Below, in pieces: positions 1-8,517 of a stretch of 64,000 nt of DNA; within the stretch, counting starts at the first letter, position 1; the number at the start of each line of letters is the position of its first letter. Position numbers and translations under genes: made by a program. Below the pieces are notes generated by a model. The model worked only from the letters and a program-made list of their open reading frames with translations. It did no database searches and had not been told where the DNA came from. Origin of the DNA: Ideonella sp. (GTDB lineage Bacteria; Pseudomonadota; Gammaproteobacteria; Burkholderiales; Burkholderiaceae_C). The stretch spans positions 62,001 through 126,000 of the forward strand of contig JADKIA010000030.1 in the NCBI GenBank assembly GCA_016721465.1. Reading direction: 5' to 3'.

Positions 1-209
1 GCGCAGTGGCGCGCACCTCCACCTTCGCTCTGAACAACGCCACCATCGGGCACGCCGTGGCGCTGGCAGACAAGGGCTGGCAGCAGGCGCTGCGTGAAGA
101 CCTGCACCTGCGCGCTGGGCTCAACGTCGCCCATGGCCAGGTCACCTGCGAGCCCGTGGCCCAGCAATTGAACTACGCGTACGTGCCGGCCGAGAACCTG
201 ATCGCCTGA
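1..209 (+). CDS. ald: alanine dehydrogenase, C-terminal fragment (5' end outside window)
   Basis: This is the last 68 or so codons of a gene that begins before the window; the reading frame is open from base 3. The residues VARTSTFALNNATIGHAV and the closing GLNVAHGQVTCEPVA match the C-terminal segment of NAD-dependent alanine dehydrogenases, which interconvert alanine and pyruvate plus ammonia. The nucleotide-binding and catalytic regions lie off the window, so activity cannot be judged. It converges on rplY with a hairpin between the two genes. The family call rests on a short segment; a related alanine/saccharopine dehydrogenase family member is the main alternative. Confidence 0.8.
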   Translation, partial: AVARTSTFALNNATIGHAVALADKGWQQALREDLHLRAGLNVAHGQVTCEPVAQQLNYAYVPAENLIA

Positions 210-229
210 TCGGTCGGCCGCAGCAAAGA

Positions 230-253
230 GAAAGCCCCGCCGAGGCGGGGCTT
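230..253. terminator. bidirectional terminator between ald and rplY
   Basis: An 8-bp perfect stem (AAGCCCCG at 232-239 with CGGGGCTT at 246-253) closes a 6-base loop in the 79-base gap between two convergent genes. Read leftward, out of rplY, the stem is followed by TTTCTCTTTG, which makes it a plausible intrinsic terminator for rplY. Rightward the U-tract is poor. Confidence 0.65.
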
Positions 254-288
254 CGCGCATGCACGCAGGCCCGAAGGCCCGCGGTGCA

Positions 289-957
289 TCACTTCTTCTT
301 CGGGGCTTCCTTGGCCGGTGCGGCCTTCGCAGGGGCGGCCTTGCCACCCTTGGCAGGCGCCGCCGGCGCAGCAACGACTTCTGCAACGACTTCTTCCTCG
401 AGCCTCGGCGCGGTGGCCGAGACAATCACCGGGTCCTTGCGACCGTGCGTGACCACCTTGACGCCGGCGGGCAGCTGCAGATCCTTGACCGTCAGCGACT
501 GGCCCTTGACCAGGCCGCTCAGGTCCACGGCGATGAACTCGGGCAGTTGGGTGGCCAGGCACTCGATTTCCACTTCGGTGGCGACGTGGGCAATCAGGCA
601 CTTGTCGGTCTTGACCGCGACCGAGTTCTCTTCACCCGAGAAGTGCAGTGGCACCTTCTTGTGCAGGCGGGTGGTGTCGTCCACGCGCTGGAAGTCCACG
701 TGCAGCACTTGTTGCTTCCACGGGTGCATCTGGAAGTCGCGCAGCAACACCTTCTGCACGGTGCCGGCCAAGTCCATCTCGAGGATGGAGCTGTGGAAGG
801 CTTCCTTCTTCAGCGCGAAGTACAGCGCGTTGTGATCGAGCTCGACGCTCTTGGGCTCGCCGGCCCCGTAGACAATTCCGGGCACCTTGCCGGAAATGCG
901 CAGGCGGCGGCTCGCTCCGGTCCCCTGCAATGTGCGCTCGTAAGCGGCAAATTTCAT
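289..957 (-). CDS. rplY: 50S ribosomal protein L25 (long CTC-type)
   Basis: The product binds 5S rRNA in the large ribosomal subunit. It has 222 residues, so it is the two-domain general-stress (CTC) form rather than the roughly 95-residue E. coli form. The N-terminal L25 fold starts at MKFAAYERTLQGTGASRRLR, the beta-barrel C-terminal domain follows, and the last 30 or so residues are an Ala/Pro/Lys tail ending in KKK. The start is supported by the purine-rich AGGAGTGAATC just before the ATG. It lies 110 bases downstream of prs on the same strand, the usual prs-rplY order in Betaproteobacteria, but a terminator-like hairpin separates them here. Confidence 0.95.
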   Translation of the reverse strand: MKFAAYERTLQGTGASRRLRISGKVPGIVYGAGEPKSVELDHNALYFALKKEAFHSSILEMDLAGTVQKVLLRDFQMHPWKQQVLHVDFQRVDDTTRLHKKVPLHFSGEENSVAVKTDKCLIAHVATEVEIECLATQLPEFIAVDLSGLVKGQSLTVKDLQLPAGVKVVTHGRKDPVIVSATAPRLEEEVVAEVVAAPAAPAKGGKAAPAKAAPAKEAPKKK

Positions 958-1000
958 GATTCACTCCTGATGAGTGGGTGCCCGCGACCAGGCCACCCGA

Positions 1001-1030
1001 TAAAAAACGACGGGCCGACACAGGCCCATC
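1001..1030 (-). terminator. intrinsic terminator after prs, upstream of rplY
   Basis: On the minus strand GATGGGCC (1030-1023) pairs with GGCCCGTC (1016-1009) with one G-U pair, around a 6-base loop, and is followed within two bases by six Ts (1007-1002). This is a textbook intrinsic terminator between two co-oriented genes usually treated as linked. It may attenuate rather than fully stop transcription into rplY. Confidence 0.7.
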
Positions 1031-1067
1031 ACCGTAAAGGACTCCTCAACGGAGCCCGCTTCTTCGT

Positions 1068-2030
1068 CTAGAAGTTGTTGTTCTGCTCGGCAAACAATGA
1101 GGTCACCGATTCGCCGTCTGAAATCCGGCGAATGGTTTCGGCGAACAGGAACGCCACCGACAACTGGCGAATCTTCTTGCAGGCCTTGGCCGCCGGCGAC
1201 AAGGGGATCGTGTTGGTGATCACCACCTCGTCGAGCTGGCTGCCTGCAATGCGCTCGATGGCCGGGCCCGAAAAGATGGGATGGGTGCAGTAGGCGAAGA
1301 CGCGCTTGGCGCCGCGCTCCTTCAGCACCTCCGCGGCTTTGACCAGCGTGCCGGCGGTGTCGATCATGTCATCCATGACCACGCAATTGCGGCCATCGAT
1401 CTCGCCGATCACGTGCATCACCTCGGACACATTGGCCTTGGGCCGGCGCTTGTCGATGATGGCCAGGTCACAGCCCATCTGCTTGGCCAGTGCCCGGGCG
1501 CGCACCACGCCGCCCACGTCGGGCGAGACGACCACCAAATCGGGGTAGGCCTTGCTCTTCAGATCGGACAGCAGCACCGGCGAGGCATAGATGTTGTCCA
1601 CCGGAATGTCGAAGAAGCCCTGGATCTGGTCGGCATGCAGGTCCATGGTCAGCACGCGTTCGACACCCACCGTCTCCAGCAGATTGGCCACCACCTTGGC
1701 GCTGATGGGCACTCGCATCGAGCGTGGGCGCCGGTCTTGCCGGGCATAACCGTAGTAGGGGATCACGGCGGTGATGCGGCGAGCGCTGGCGCGCTTCAAT
1801 GCATCCACCATGATCAGCAGTTCCATCAGATTTTCGTTGGTCGGCGCGCACGTGCTTTGCACCACGAACACGTCGCGCGCGCGCACATTCTGGTGAATCT
1901 CGACGGTGACCTCGCCGTCGGAGAAGCGGCCGACACTGGCCTTGCCGAGTTCCGCACCGAGGCTGACCGCGATTTCTCGCGTCAGCGCGGGGTTGGCATT
2001 GCCGGTGAACAGCACGGTGTTGAACAGCAC
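1068..2030 (-). CDS. prs: ribose-phosphate pyrophosphokinase
   Basis: The enzyme makes PRPP from ribose 5-phosphate and ATP in the cytoplasm, feeding purine, pyrimidine, histidine, tryptophan and NAD synthesis. The 320 residues match the normal class I length. Visible motifs are FTGNANPAL at the N-terminus, the metal/ATP segment DLHADQIQGFFDIPVDN, the loop VVSPDVGGVVRARA, and the PRPP-binding signature VVMDDMIDTAGTL. The start is a GTG preceded by GGAG with six bases of spacing. It follows a tRNA-Gln gene on the same strand, so tRNA and mRNA may come from one precursor. Confidence 0.97.
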   Translation of the reverse strand: MLFNTVLFTGNANPALTREIAVSLGAELGKASVGRFSDGEVTVEIHQNVRARDVFVVQSTCAPTNENLMELLIMVDALKRASARRITAVIPYYGYARQDRRPRSMRVPISAKVVANLLETVGVERVLTMDLHADQIQGFFDIPVDNIYASPVLLSDLKSKAYPDLVVVSPDVGGVVRARALAKQMGCDLAIIDKRRPKANVSEVMHVIGEIDGRNCVVMDDMIDTAGTLVKAAEVLKERGAKRVFAYCTHPIFSGPAIERIAGSQLDEVVITNTIPLSPAAKACKKIRQLSVAFLFAETIRRISDGESVTSLFAEQNNNF

Positions 2031-2078
2031 GGCAAGCTCCGTGAGGACTGGAACAGCTGAGGTCAGTGGAAAGAGGTT

Positions 2079-2155
2079 TGGCAGGGGAGGAAGGACTCGA
2101 ACCCTCGCATGTCGGAATCAAAATCCGATGCCTTGACCAACTTGGCGACTCCCCT
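2079..2155 (-). tRNA. tRNA-Gln (anticodon TTG)
   Basis: Read on the minus strand the gene gives a 7-bp acceptor stem AGGGGAG/CTCCCCT, an anticodon stem TCGGA/TCCGA holding loop TTTTGAT (anticodon TTG), the T arm GAGGG-TTCGAGT-CCTTC, and an encoded GCCA 3' end. The length is 77 bases. It sits between ispE and prs in the same orientation, a linkage typical of Betaproteobacteria. Confidence 0.95.
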
Positions 2156-2207
2156 ACACAGGACCCGGCTTGCACCGAACCCTTGAACCGGTTTCAGCCT
2201 GATTGAC

Positions 2208-3083
2208 CTACCACTCGAGCAGTGGGTGGTGAACCAGACTGCGGCACATGCGACCGACCCAGTGAGGCGGAAGTTCTTCCGATCCCCAAGTCGCCACGGG
2301 CTGGTTGCCTGCGCCGGCTCTCGCGAACACTGCACTGCCGGAGCCGGTCATGCGGCTGTTGCCGTACCGGGCTTCCAACCACGCGGCAACCTGGGTCACC
2401 TCGGGGCATAGGCTGGTGGCGGGGGCTTGCAGGTCATTTCGACCATACCCCAGAGCCAGCTTCTGCTGCAGTTGGGCGTCTGCGAGAAAGTCCATGACTA
2501 TAACAGGTTCGGTATCGCGCGCCAGCAGCGGACTGCCAAAGATGCCCGCCGTGGCAATGGCTTGAGCGGGCTTGACCACCGCCAGCCACTGCACCTGGAG
2601 TTCGATGGGGTTGAGCCGCTCACCGATCCCTTCGACCAAGGCATTGCGCCCGCCGATGAAGAAGGGCACGTCGGCGCCGAGCGAGAGCGCGATGGGGAGC
2701 AGTCGCTCGCGTGGCCAATGCAATCCCCAAAGTCGATTCAGTGCCAGCAGCGTGCTGGCCGCGTCCGAGCTGCCGCCTCCAAGCCCCGCGCCCCAGGGAA
2801 CGCGCTTGTCGATGCTGATGTCTGCACCGAGGTGGCTGCCGCTGAGCTGCTGCAGCGCTCGTGCCGCGCGCAGGCACAGGTCGTCGGCAGGCAATGCAGG
2901 GCCGAGGTCGTGGCGGGCCAGCGCGCCATCGCTGCGACATTCAAAGTGCAGCGCGTCGCACCAATCGATCAACGCGAACACCGATTGCAGCAGGTGATAG
3001 CCATCGTCACGCTGGCCGATCACGTGCAGGAACAGGTTGAGCTTGGCCGGCGCCGGTACGTCCCACAGTGCCTGGATGGCCAT
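2208..3083 (-). CDS. ispE: 4-diphosphocytidyl-2-C-methyl-D-erythritol kinase
   Basis: This GHMP-family kinase phosphorylates CDP-methylerythritol in the non-mevalonate isoprenoid pathway. The chosen start gives MAIQALWDVPAPAKLNLFLH and 291 residues, the normal size. The PAPAKLNLFLHV opening and the ATP-binding glycine-rich segment PWGAGLGGGSSDAAS identify the family. Its ATG overlaps the lolB stop in an ATGA junction, arguing for translational coupling and against the longer upstream frame. The tRNA-Gln gene begins about 50 bases downstream. Confidence 0.96.
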   Translation of the reverse strand: MAIQALWDVPAPAKLNLFLHVIGQRDDGYHLLQSVFALIDWCDALHFECRSDGALARHDLGPALPADDLCLRAARALQQLSGSHLGADISIDKRVPWGAGLGGGSSDAASTLLALNRLWGLHWPRERLLPIALSLGADVPFFIGGRNALVEGIGERLNPIELQVQWLAVVKPAQAIATAGIFGSPLLARDTEPVIVMDFLADAQLQQKLALGYGRNDLQAPATSLCPEVTQVAAWLEARYGNSRMTGSGSAVFARAGAGNQPVATWGSEELPPHWVGRMCRSLVHHPLLEW

Positions 3084-3682
3084 CAGGGGCGCTCCAACCG
3101 CGCGCGCACGGTGACGCCGGGCACCGCCTCGCGAGTGGCTTCCAGGGCGCCGTCCGCCCAACGCGACAGGTCGATGCGCCAGCCCAGTTGATGGAAGCCG
3201 GGTATGCCGTCGTGGCGCGAGGTGTGGGTGGCTCCCGACCAGGGCTGGCCGCGCAACCAGTCGAACAGGGCGGCAATGGGGATGCGTTCACCCAGTGCGG
3301 CGGTGGCCAGCTCGTCCAGATCTGCAAAGCTGGTGCGCTCGCCGTTGGCAAGCAACCAGGCTTCCTTCAGGTTCCATTCCGCTTGCGCAGCGGTGGTGCC
3401 GAGTGGGCCGATCAGTGCCAAGCGGCCCATGCTGGGTGTACCGCTGAGCTCGAAGCCCGCGCTGACACTTCGGTCGGGTTGTCCGTCGATGCGCACCGCG
3501 ATGCGGCCAGCAAGGGTGTCCTGGGTCACCGGCGCGCGTGTCGCGCAGGCGCACAGCAGCATCGTCGCCGACAGGGCAAGCGCGAACGTCGAAGCAGCCG
3601 GCGAGCGCCTTGCCTCCCCCAAACGCCGTCGCCAGTCCAGATCAACCCCGCCCGCGGGTCCCGCGCCGATGTACCAGGCCAT
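3083..3682 (-). CDS. lolB: outer-membrane lipoprotein LolB
   Basis: LolB takes lipoproteins from periplasmic LolA and inserts them into the outer membrane. The 199-residue frame has an unusually long Arg-rich N-region, a hydrophobic core (SATMLLCAC) and a lipobox-like L-C-A-C with the probable lipidated cysteine at residue 46. The core FELSGTPSMGRLALIGPLGT and the C-terminal WRIDLSRW region resemble LolB. It starts three bases after the TPR gene stops and overlaps ispE. The true start could be slightly further in, because the N-region is long for a signal peptide; the position in front of ispE is the standard one. Confidence 0.88.
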   Translation of the reverse strand: MAWYIGAGPAGGVDLDWRRRLGEARRSPAASTFALALSATMLLCACATRAPVTQDTLAGRIAVRIDGQPDRSVSAGFELSGTPSMGRLALIGPLGTTAAQAEWNLKEAWLLANGERTSFADLDELATAALGERIPIAALFDWLRGQPWSGATHTSRHDGIPGFHQLGWRIDLSRWADGALEATREAVPGVTVRARLERP

Positions 3683-3685
3683 GCG

Positions 3686-5479
3686 TTACAGGCCAACCTT
3701 GAGCCGGCTGAGTGTCTCGCGCAGTACATCGTTGGCAGCATCGCGGCTGCGCGCCTGTGCCCAGATCTGGCGAGCTTCGTCGCGTTGGCCGGTGACCCAC
3801 AAGACCTCGCCCAGGTGGGCGCCGATCTCCGTGTCGGGCCGCGCCTGGTAGGCCTGGCGCAACAGGCGCAAAGCCTCATTGCGGTTGCCCAGTCGGAACT
3901 CGACCCAGGCCAGGCTGTCGGTGATGAACGGGTCGCCGGGCGACATCGACAAGGCCTTGGCGATCAACTCGCGTGCCTCCGGCAGTCGCTGGTTGCGATC
4001 GGCCAATGAGTAGCCCAGTGCGTTGTGGGCGTGGGGATGATCCGGCTTGAGGTCGATCACCTTGCGCAGCAGGCGCTCCATCTCCGCAAACCGTTCCAGC
4101 TTTTCTTCCACCATGGCCTGTTCGTAGATCAGGTCCGCATCGTTGCTGAATCGCTGGTTGGCGGTCTTGAGCACCTCGGCAGCCTCGCGCCAATGCTTCA
4201 CCTCGCGCAGCATCTGCGCCTCGGCCAGCAGCTTGGCCCGGGCATCGTCTCCGGTGCGTTCGGGCACGGCCTGGATCAGTGCTCGGGCCTGCTTGATCTG
4301 GCCCTGGCGCGCCAGCAGCGCGCCACGCCGCGCCTGTACCTCCAGCGCACGCTGCGGGCTGTCCACCTTGGCCAACCAGCTCTCTGCAGCCTTGACGTCG
4401 CCGCGTTGCTCGGCCGCCTGGGCCAGCAGCAGCCAGGCTTGGGTCAGGTCCCTGGCTTGCGTGGCGGGCGCGCCGGCCCCATCCGCCTCGTCGTCGTCGC
4501 CGGCGCTCGTCGTGGACGGTGCCGCCGGCGTCGGCTGACCGGCCAACTGGACATAGCGTTGCAGGGCTGATTCGGCTTCGCGCGAATGCTTGAGCTCCAC
4601 CTGCAAGGCGCCCAGGGTGAGCCAGGGTTCAGGCAACTCGGGGCGATCGCGCGTGACAAGGTTGAGCTGGGCAATCGCGTCGGCGTAGCGCTGTGACACG
4701 GCCAGCGCGCGCACATAGGCCAGGCGCACGGCGGCCTCGGCGCCAGCGCGCGCCAGGTAGTCGGTGACGATGGCCTCGGCGGCGGCCGTACCGGGCAGCA
4801 AGTCCAAGGCCAGCAACGCCGGGCCAGCGGCGGCGGGGTCCTCGGTGGCGGCCAGCCTGGCCAGCGCCAACGCCGCGTCCGGCTGGCCAGCGGCCAATGT
4901 CATGCGACCCAGGGCCACCTGGCTGGCCAGGCGCGTCTCGGGCAGGTCCCGGTAGGGCGAAACCATGCGTTCCAGCAACCCGAGCGCCTGCTTGCGATCG
5001 GGCACGCGCTGCAACAGGCGCGGCAGGGCCGAAATCAGGCCCGCGCGCTCCGCCAAGGGTGCGCCAGCCAGCCAGGCTGCGACGGGCTCGACCACCTCAT
5101 CGGGCTTGTTCAGCGCCAGCAGGATCTGCGCCTGGAAGCGCAAGGCGTCCACCGAATCGGGCACCGCCTTGCGCCAGGCGCGCGCGGCGACCAGCGCCTG
5201 ATCCCCGGCCCGGGCCTGGAGCGCGATTTCCACGGCGCGCTGGAACAAGGCCGGGTCGTTGTGCCGCCGGGCAGCATCCAGGATCACGTCGTAGGCGTTG
5301 CCTGCCCGTCCCGCGCTGAGCTCCATTTCGCCAATGATCAACTGGTAGAACAGCGGCGCATCCATGCCAGAGTTCTGGGGCACCTCTTGCGCCGGGGCGC
5401 AGCTGCACCAGGCCAACAGGCTGGCCGCGACAACGGCGGCGCGCCTGAGGCTGCGCTTGCGAACATTCGACCCGGTCAT
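3686..5479 (-). CDS. exported TPR-repeat protein upstream of lolB
   Basis: The product has 597 residues: a signal peptide (RKRSLRRAAVVAASLLAW, processing near residues 23-30, with cysteines that could act as a lipobox), then tetratricopeptide repeats through nearly the whole chain. The clearest repeats lie in the last third, for example HAHNALGYSLADRN and PGDPFITDSLAWVEFRLGN. An acidic Gly/Ala/Asp linker (about residues 325-345) divides the array. TPRs mediate protein contacts, so a periplasmic or outer-membrane scaffold role is likely but unproven. The ATG at 5479 has GGGAG six bases upstream; an in-frame ATG at 5494 is the alternative. It heads the lolB-ispE cluster and diverges from mutM. 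Confidence 0.85.
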   Translation of the reverse strand: MTGSNVRKRSLRRAAVVAASLLAWCSCAPAQEVPQNSGMDAPLFYQLIIGEMELSAGRAGNAYDVILDAARRHNDPALFQRAVEIALQARAGDQALVAARAWRKAVPDSVDALRFQAQILLALNKPDEVVEPVAAWLAGAPLAERAGLISALPRLLQRVPDRKQALGLLERMVSPYRDLPETRLASQVALGRMTLAAGQPDAALALARLAATEDPAAAGPALLALDLLPGTAAAEAIVTDYLARAGAEAAVRLAYVRALAVSQRYADAIAQLNLVTRDRPELPEPWLTLGALQVELKHSREAESALQRYVQLAGQPTPAAPSTTSAGDDDEADGAGAPATQARDLTQAWLLLAQAAEQRGDVKAAESWLAKVDSPQRALEVQARRGALLARQGQIKQARALIQAVPERTGDDARAKLLAEAQMLREVKHWREAAEVLKTANQRFSNDADLIYEQAMVEEKLERFAEMERLLRKVIDLKPDHPHAHNALGYSLADRNQRLPEARELIAKALSMSPGDPFITDSLAWVEFRLGNRNEALRLLRQAYQARPDTEIGAHLGEVLWVTGQRDEARQIWAQARSRDAANDVLRETLSRLKVGL

Positions 5480-5502
5480 CAGGACTCCCGACATGTCCAC
5501 CG

Positions 5503-5531
5503 ATTCTAGGGGCCGGGTGCACCACCATAAT
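5503..5531. promoter_or_regulatory. back-to-back -10 boxes for the TPR operon and mutM
   Basis: In the 58-base divergent gap the minus strand reads TAGAAT (5508-5503), eight bases before the in-frame ATG at 5494, and the plus strand reads CATAAT (5526-5531), six bases before the mutM ATG. No good -35 box was found for either. The mutM start has no Shine-Dalgarno sequence, so its transcript may be leaderless. Confidence 0.5.
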
Positions 5532-5537
5532 GTCTGC

Positions 5538-6365
5538 ATGCCCGAGCTGCCCGAGGTGGAAGTGACACGCGCCACGCTCGCCCAGCGCCTGTCGGGGGCG
5601 ACGGTCAAGCAAGCACGGCTTGGCAAGCCCCTGCGCTGGCCGCTGGGTTGTCCGCCAGCGGCCTTGTCGGGGCTGCGCGCCGGCGAAATGGCGCGCCGCG
5701 GCAAATACCTGTGGCTGCCGCTGGCCAATGCGCATCGCCAGGGCGGCCTGCTGCTGCACCTGGGCATGTCGGGCTCGCTGAACCTGGCCGATGCACCGCC
5801 GCCGGCCGGGCCGCACGATCACTTCGAGCTGCAAACCGATCGCGGCACGCTGCGCCTGACCGACCCGCGGCGCTTTGGCGCCGTGGTGTGGTCCGATGGC
5901 CTGGCCGTCGACCCGGCCCGCAAGCTGCTGGCGCGGCTTGGTGCCGAGCCATTTGATCCGGCACTCACGCCGAAGACCTTTCACCAGGCGCTTCGGTCCA
6001 AGCGGGTGGCCATCAAGGTGGCCTTGATGGCCGGTGACATCGTGGTCGGCGCCGGCAACATCTATGCCAGCGAGGCCTTGTTTCACGCGGGCATCGACCC
6101 GCGCACGGCCTGCAATCGCATCAGCCTGCCGCGTTGCGAGCGCTTGTTGCAGGCCTTGCGCCTGACGCTGGGGCGGGCCATCGAGCTCGGTGGCTCCACT
6201 TTGCGCGACTTCCGCGACGCCCATGGCGCGGCCGGCGCCTTCCAGGCCGAGGCCCAGGTCTACGGACGCGAGGCCCAAGCCTGCAGGCGTTGTGGCGCCA
6301 AGGTGCGTCGCGTCGTGCAAGCGCAGCGCTCGACCTTCTTCTGCCCCGGCTGCCAGCACCGCTGA
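5538..6365 (+). CDS. mutM: formamidopyrimidine-DNA glycosylase
   Basis: This bifunctional DNA glycosylase/AP lyase removes 8-oxoguanine and Fapy lesions. It has 275 residues. The N-terminal MPELPEVE supplies the catalytic proline and glutamate, GKYLWLPL carries the conserved lysine, and the C-terminus has a four-cysteine zinc finger (CRRCGAK...CPGC). Longer upstream frames are rejected because the catalytic proline must be residue 2. It starts a rightward group with a dynamin-like GTPase and mutY, so two of the three GO-system enzymes are neighbours. Confidence 0.98.
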   Translation: MPELPEVEVTRATLAQRLSGATVKQARLGKPLRWPLGCPPAALSGLRAGEMARRGKYLWLPLANAHRQGGLLLHLGMSGSLNLADAPPPAGPHDHFELQTDRGTLRLTDPRRFGAVVWSDGLAVDPARKLLARLGAEPFDPALTPKTFHQALRSKRVAIKVALMAGDIVVGAGNIYASEALFHAGIDPRTACNRISLPRCERLLQALRLTLGRAIELGGSTLRDFRDAHGAAGAFQAEAQVYGREAQACRRCGAKVRRVVQAQRSTFFCPGCQHR

Positions 6366-6495
6366 ACGGTGACGGTCTGCGCAGGACTCCTCAAGCTCGG
6401 GGACGTGCGTGTCAGTAGATGTTTCAATGCGGCGGTTCGCCGATCCCTTGCGCTAGCATGCGCCGACCCCGGAACAGGGGCACCAGGCTGCCGAA

Positions 6496-8517
6496 ATGTC
6501 TTCCACCCTCTCTCGCGAACTCGATGCGCTGGCCGACTGGCGCAAGGCCATGGACCGCCGCGTCGAACAATTCGGCACGCTGCTGGGTGACCACGATCTG
6601 CTCGACGCCGATGGCATGGCGATGGTGCAGACCTTGCGCCAGCGCCTGTCGTCGGACCGCCTGGTGCTGGCCTTCGTGGCGGAGTTCTCGCGCGGCAAGT
6701 CCGAGCTGATCAATGCCCTGTTCTTCGCGGACTCCGGTCGGCGCATCCTGCCCGCCACGCCCGGCCGCACCACCATGTGCCCGGTGGAGTTGGCGTGGGA
6801 CGCCAGCGAAGCGGCCAGCCTGTGCCTGTTGCCCATCGGCACCCGGCGCGATGGCCTGACGGTGTCGGCCCTGCGAGGCCGCATGCACCTGTGGCAGCGC
6901 GTCGCCCTGCCGCTGGGCAACCCGGAAGGCCTGGCCGAGGCCTTGCAGGAGGTGACCCAAACCCAACTGGTGTCGCTGGACGACGCCCGGGCGCTGGGCT
7001 TCTGGGACGACGAGAACCCCAACGACAACCCGCCGCGTGGCGACGACGATCGGGTCGAGGTTCCCGCCTGGCGGCACGCCCTCATCAACTACCCGCACCC
7101 GCTGCTCAAGCGGGGCCTGGTGGTCATCGACACGCCGGGCCTCAACGCCATCGGTGCCGAGCCCGAGCTCACGCTGGGCCTGCTGCCGTCGGCACACGCC
7201 ACGGTGTTCCTGCTCGCGGCCGATGCCGGTGTCACGCGCTCGGATCTGGCCATCTGGCGCGACCACCTGGGTGATCGGGGCCTCGAACGTTTCGTGGTGC
7301 TGAACAAGATCGATGCCCTGAACGACCCCTTGCTCAGTGCCGAGCAGGTGGCGGCGCAGGTGCAGCGTCAGCGCGAGCAGGTGGCCACCACCTTGGCCGT
7401 GTCCGAGCAGCGCGTGTTTCCGCTTTCGGCGCGGCAGGCCTTGTCGGCACGCATGGGTGGCGACCAGGCCGGCTTGCTGGCCAGCGGCCTGCCCGCCCTG
7501 GAACAGGCGTTGGCCAATCAACTGCTGCCGGAGCGCGGCTCGGTGGTGGGCCGATTGATCGAGGACGGCGCGCTGGCGCTGCAACAGGTCACCACGCGCC
7601 GCATCAACGATCGCCGGCGCCAATTGGCCGATCAACTGGCCGAACTGGGCTCGCTGCGCGGCAAGAGTTCGTCCAAGCTGTTGATGATGAGCAGCCGATT
7701 CCAGCGTGAGGCTGCGGCCTTCGAGGAGTGCCTGCCGCGCCTGACCGCCACCCGTGCGGTGCACAGCCGCCTGTTGCAAAGCGTGATGCGCGACCTGTCG
7801 AGCGAGCGGGTGCGTCTGGAAGTCAGCCGAATGCAGGCCGACAGCGAGGCCAGCCTGTTTCGCCTCGGTGCGGGCAAGGCATTCGCGCAACTGGGCCAGC
7901 GCCTGGCGGGCCTGGTCGATCGGGCCGAGAAGAGCATCGAAGAGATCGATCAGATGCTGGCGGCCAGCCACCGGCAGATGAACGCCGAATACGGTTTTGC
8001 CTTGTCGGCCGCCCCCAAGCCGGCGCTCACCAACTACCGCCGCGAGCTCAAGCGCATCGAGGCGGCCTATGGCCGGTACTTTGGCCTGACCAAGCTGTGG
8101 CGCCTGTCAGAGCGAGGCTTCCTGGGACAGTTCCTGCAGGTGCTGCTGTCGCGCTTGCGAGTGGTGTTCGAGAGTGCGGCGGTGGAAGTGGAGCTCTGGG
8201 GCAAGACCTGCACTGCACAGCTCGAATCGCAGCTGCGCGAACGCCGCCGCGCGCTGCACAGTCGGCGTGACGCGTTCAGCCGCATCCAGATGGCGGGCGA
8301 CGAGCTCGAGCGCCGCATCCACGAGGTGGAAGCCCAGTCGGCGCACCTGCTGCAACTGGGCGAGCGGGTGGTCGAGTCGGTGGACGGCCTGCGCATCCTG
8401 GCGGCCACGGTGCCCCGCGCATCGGCCACGGGGCTGGATGCGGATGCGCCGGAAGCGGCACCCAGGCTGGCCTTGGTGCACACCACGAGTCCGCACGCGT
8501 CCCGCGGCGCGGCATGA
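6496..8517 (+). CDS. dynamin-like GTPase between mutM and mutY
   Basis: This is a 673-residue large GTPase. G1 is AEFSRGKSE (residues 62-70, with Ala in place of the first P-loop Gly), the switch II motif is DTPGLN, and G4 is LNKID. The C-terminal half is long and helical with many Leu/Arg/Glu heptads (for example LADQLAELGSLRGKSSSKLL), as in the stalk of bacterial dynamin-like proteins. No clear transmembrane pair is evident. Bacterial relatives remodel or tether membranes, but no function is established for this type. Its last bases form an ATGA overlap with mutY, implying co-translation with a DNA repair enzyme, which is unexpected for a membrane GTPase. Confidence 0.85.
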   Translation: MSSTLSRELDALADWRKAMDRRVEQFGTLLGDHDLLDADGMAMVQTLRQRLSSDRLVLAFVAEFSRGKSELINALFFADSGRRILPATPGRTTMCPVELAWDASEAASLCLLPIGTRRDGLTVSALRGRMHLWQRVALPLGNPEGLAEALQEVTQTQLVSLDDARALGFWDDENPNDNPPRGDDDRVEVPAWRHALINYPHPLLKRGLVVIDTPGLNAIGAEPELTLGLLPSAHATVFLLAADAGVTRSDLAIWRDHLGDRGLERFVVLNKIDALNDPLLSAEQVAAQVQRQREQVATTLAVSEQRVFPLSARQALSARMGGDQAGLLASGLPALEQALANQLLPERGSVVGRLIEDGALALQQVTTRRINDRRRQLADQLAELGSLRGKSSSKLLMMSSRFQREAAAFEECLPRLTATRAVHSRLLQSVMRDLSSERVRLEVSRMQADSEASLFRLGAGKAFAQLGQRLAGLVDRAEKSIEEIDQMLAASHRQMNAEYGFALSAAPKPALTNYRRELKRIEAAYGRYFGLTKLWRLSERGFLGQFLQVLLSRLRVVFESAAVEVELWGKTCTAQLESQLRERRRALHSRRDAFSRIQMAGDELERRIHEVEAQSAHLLQLGERVVESVDGLRILAATVPRASATGLDADAPEAAPRLALVHTTSPHASRGAA

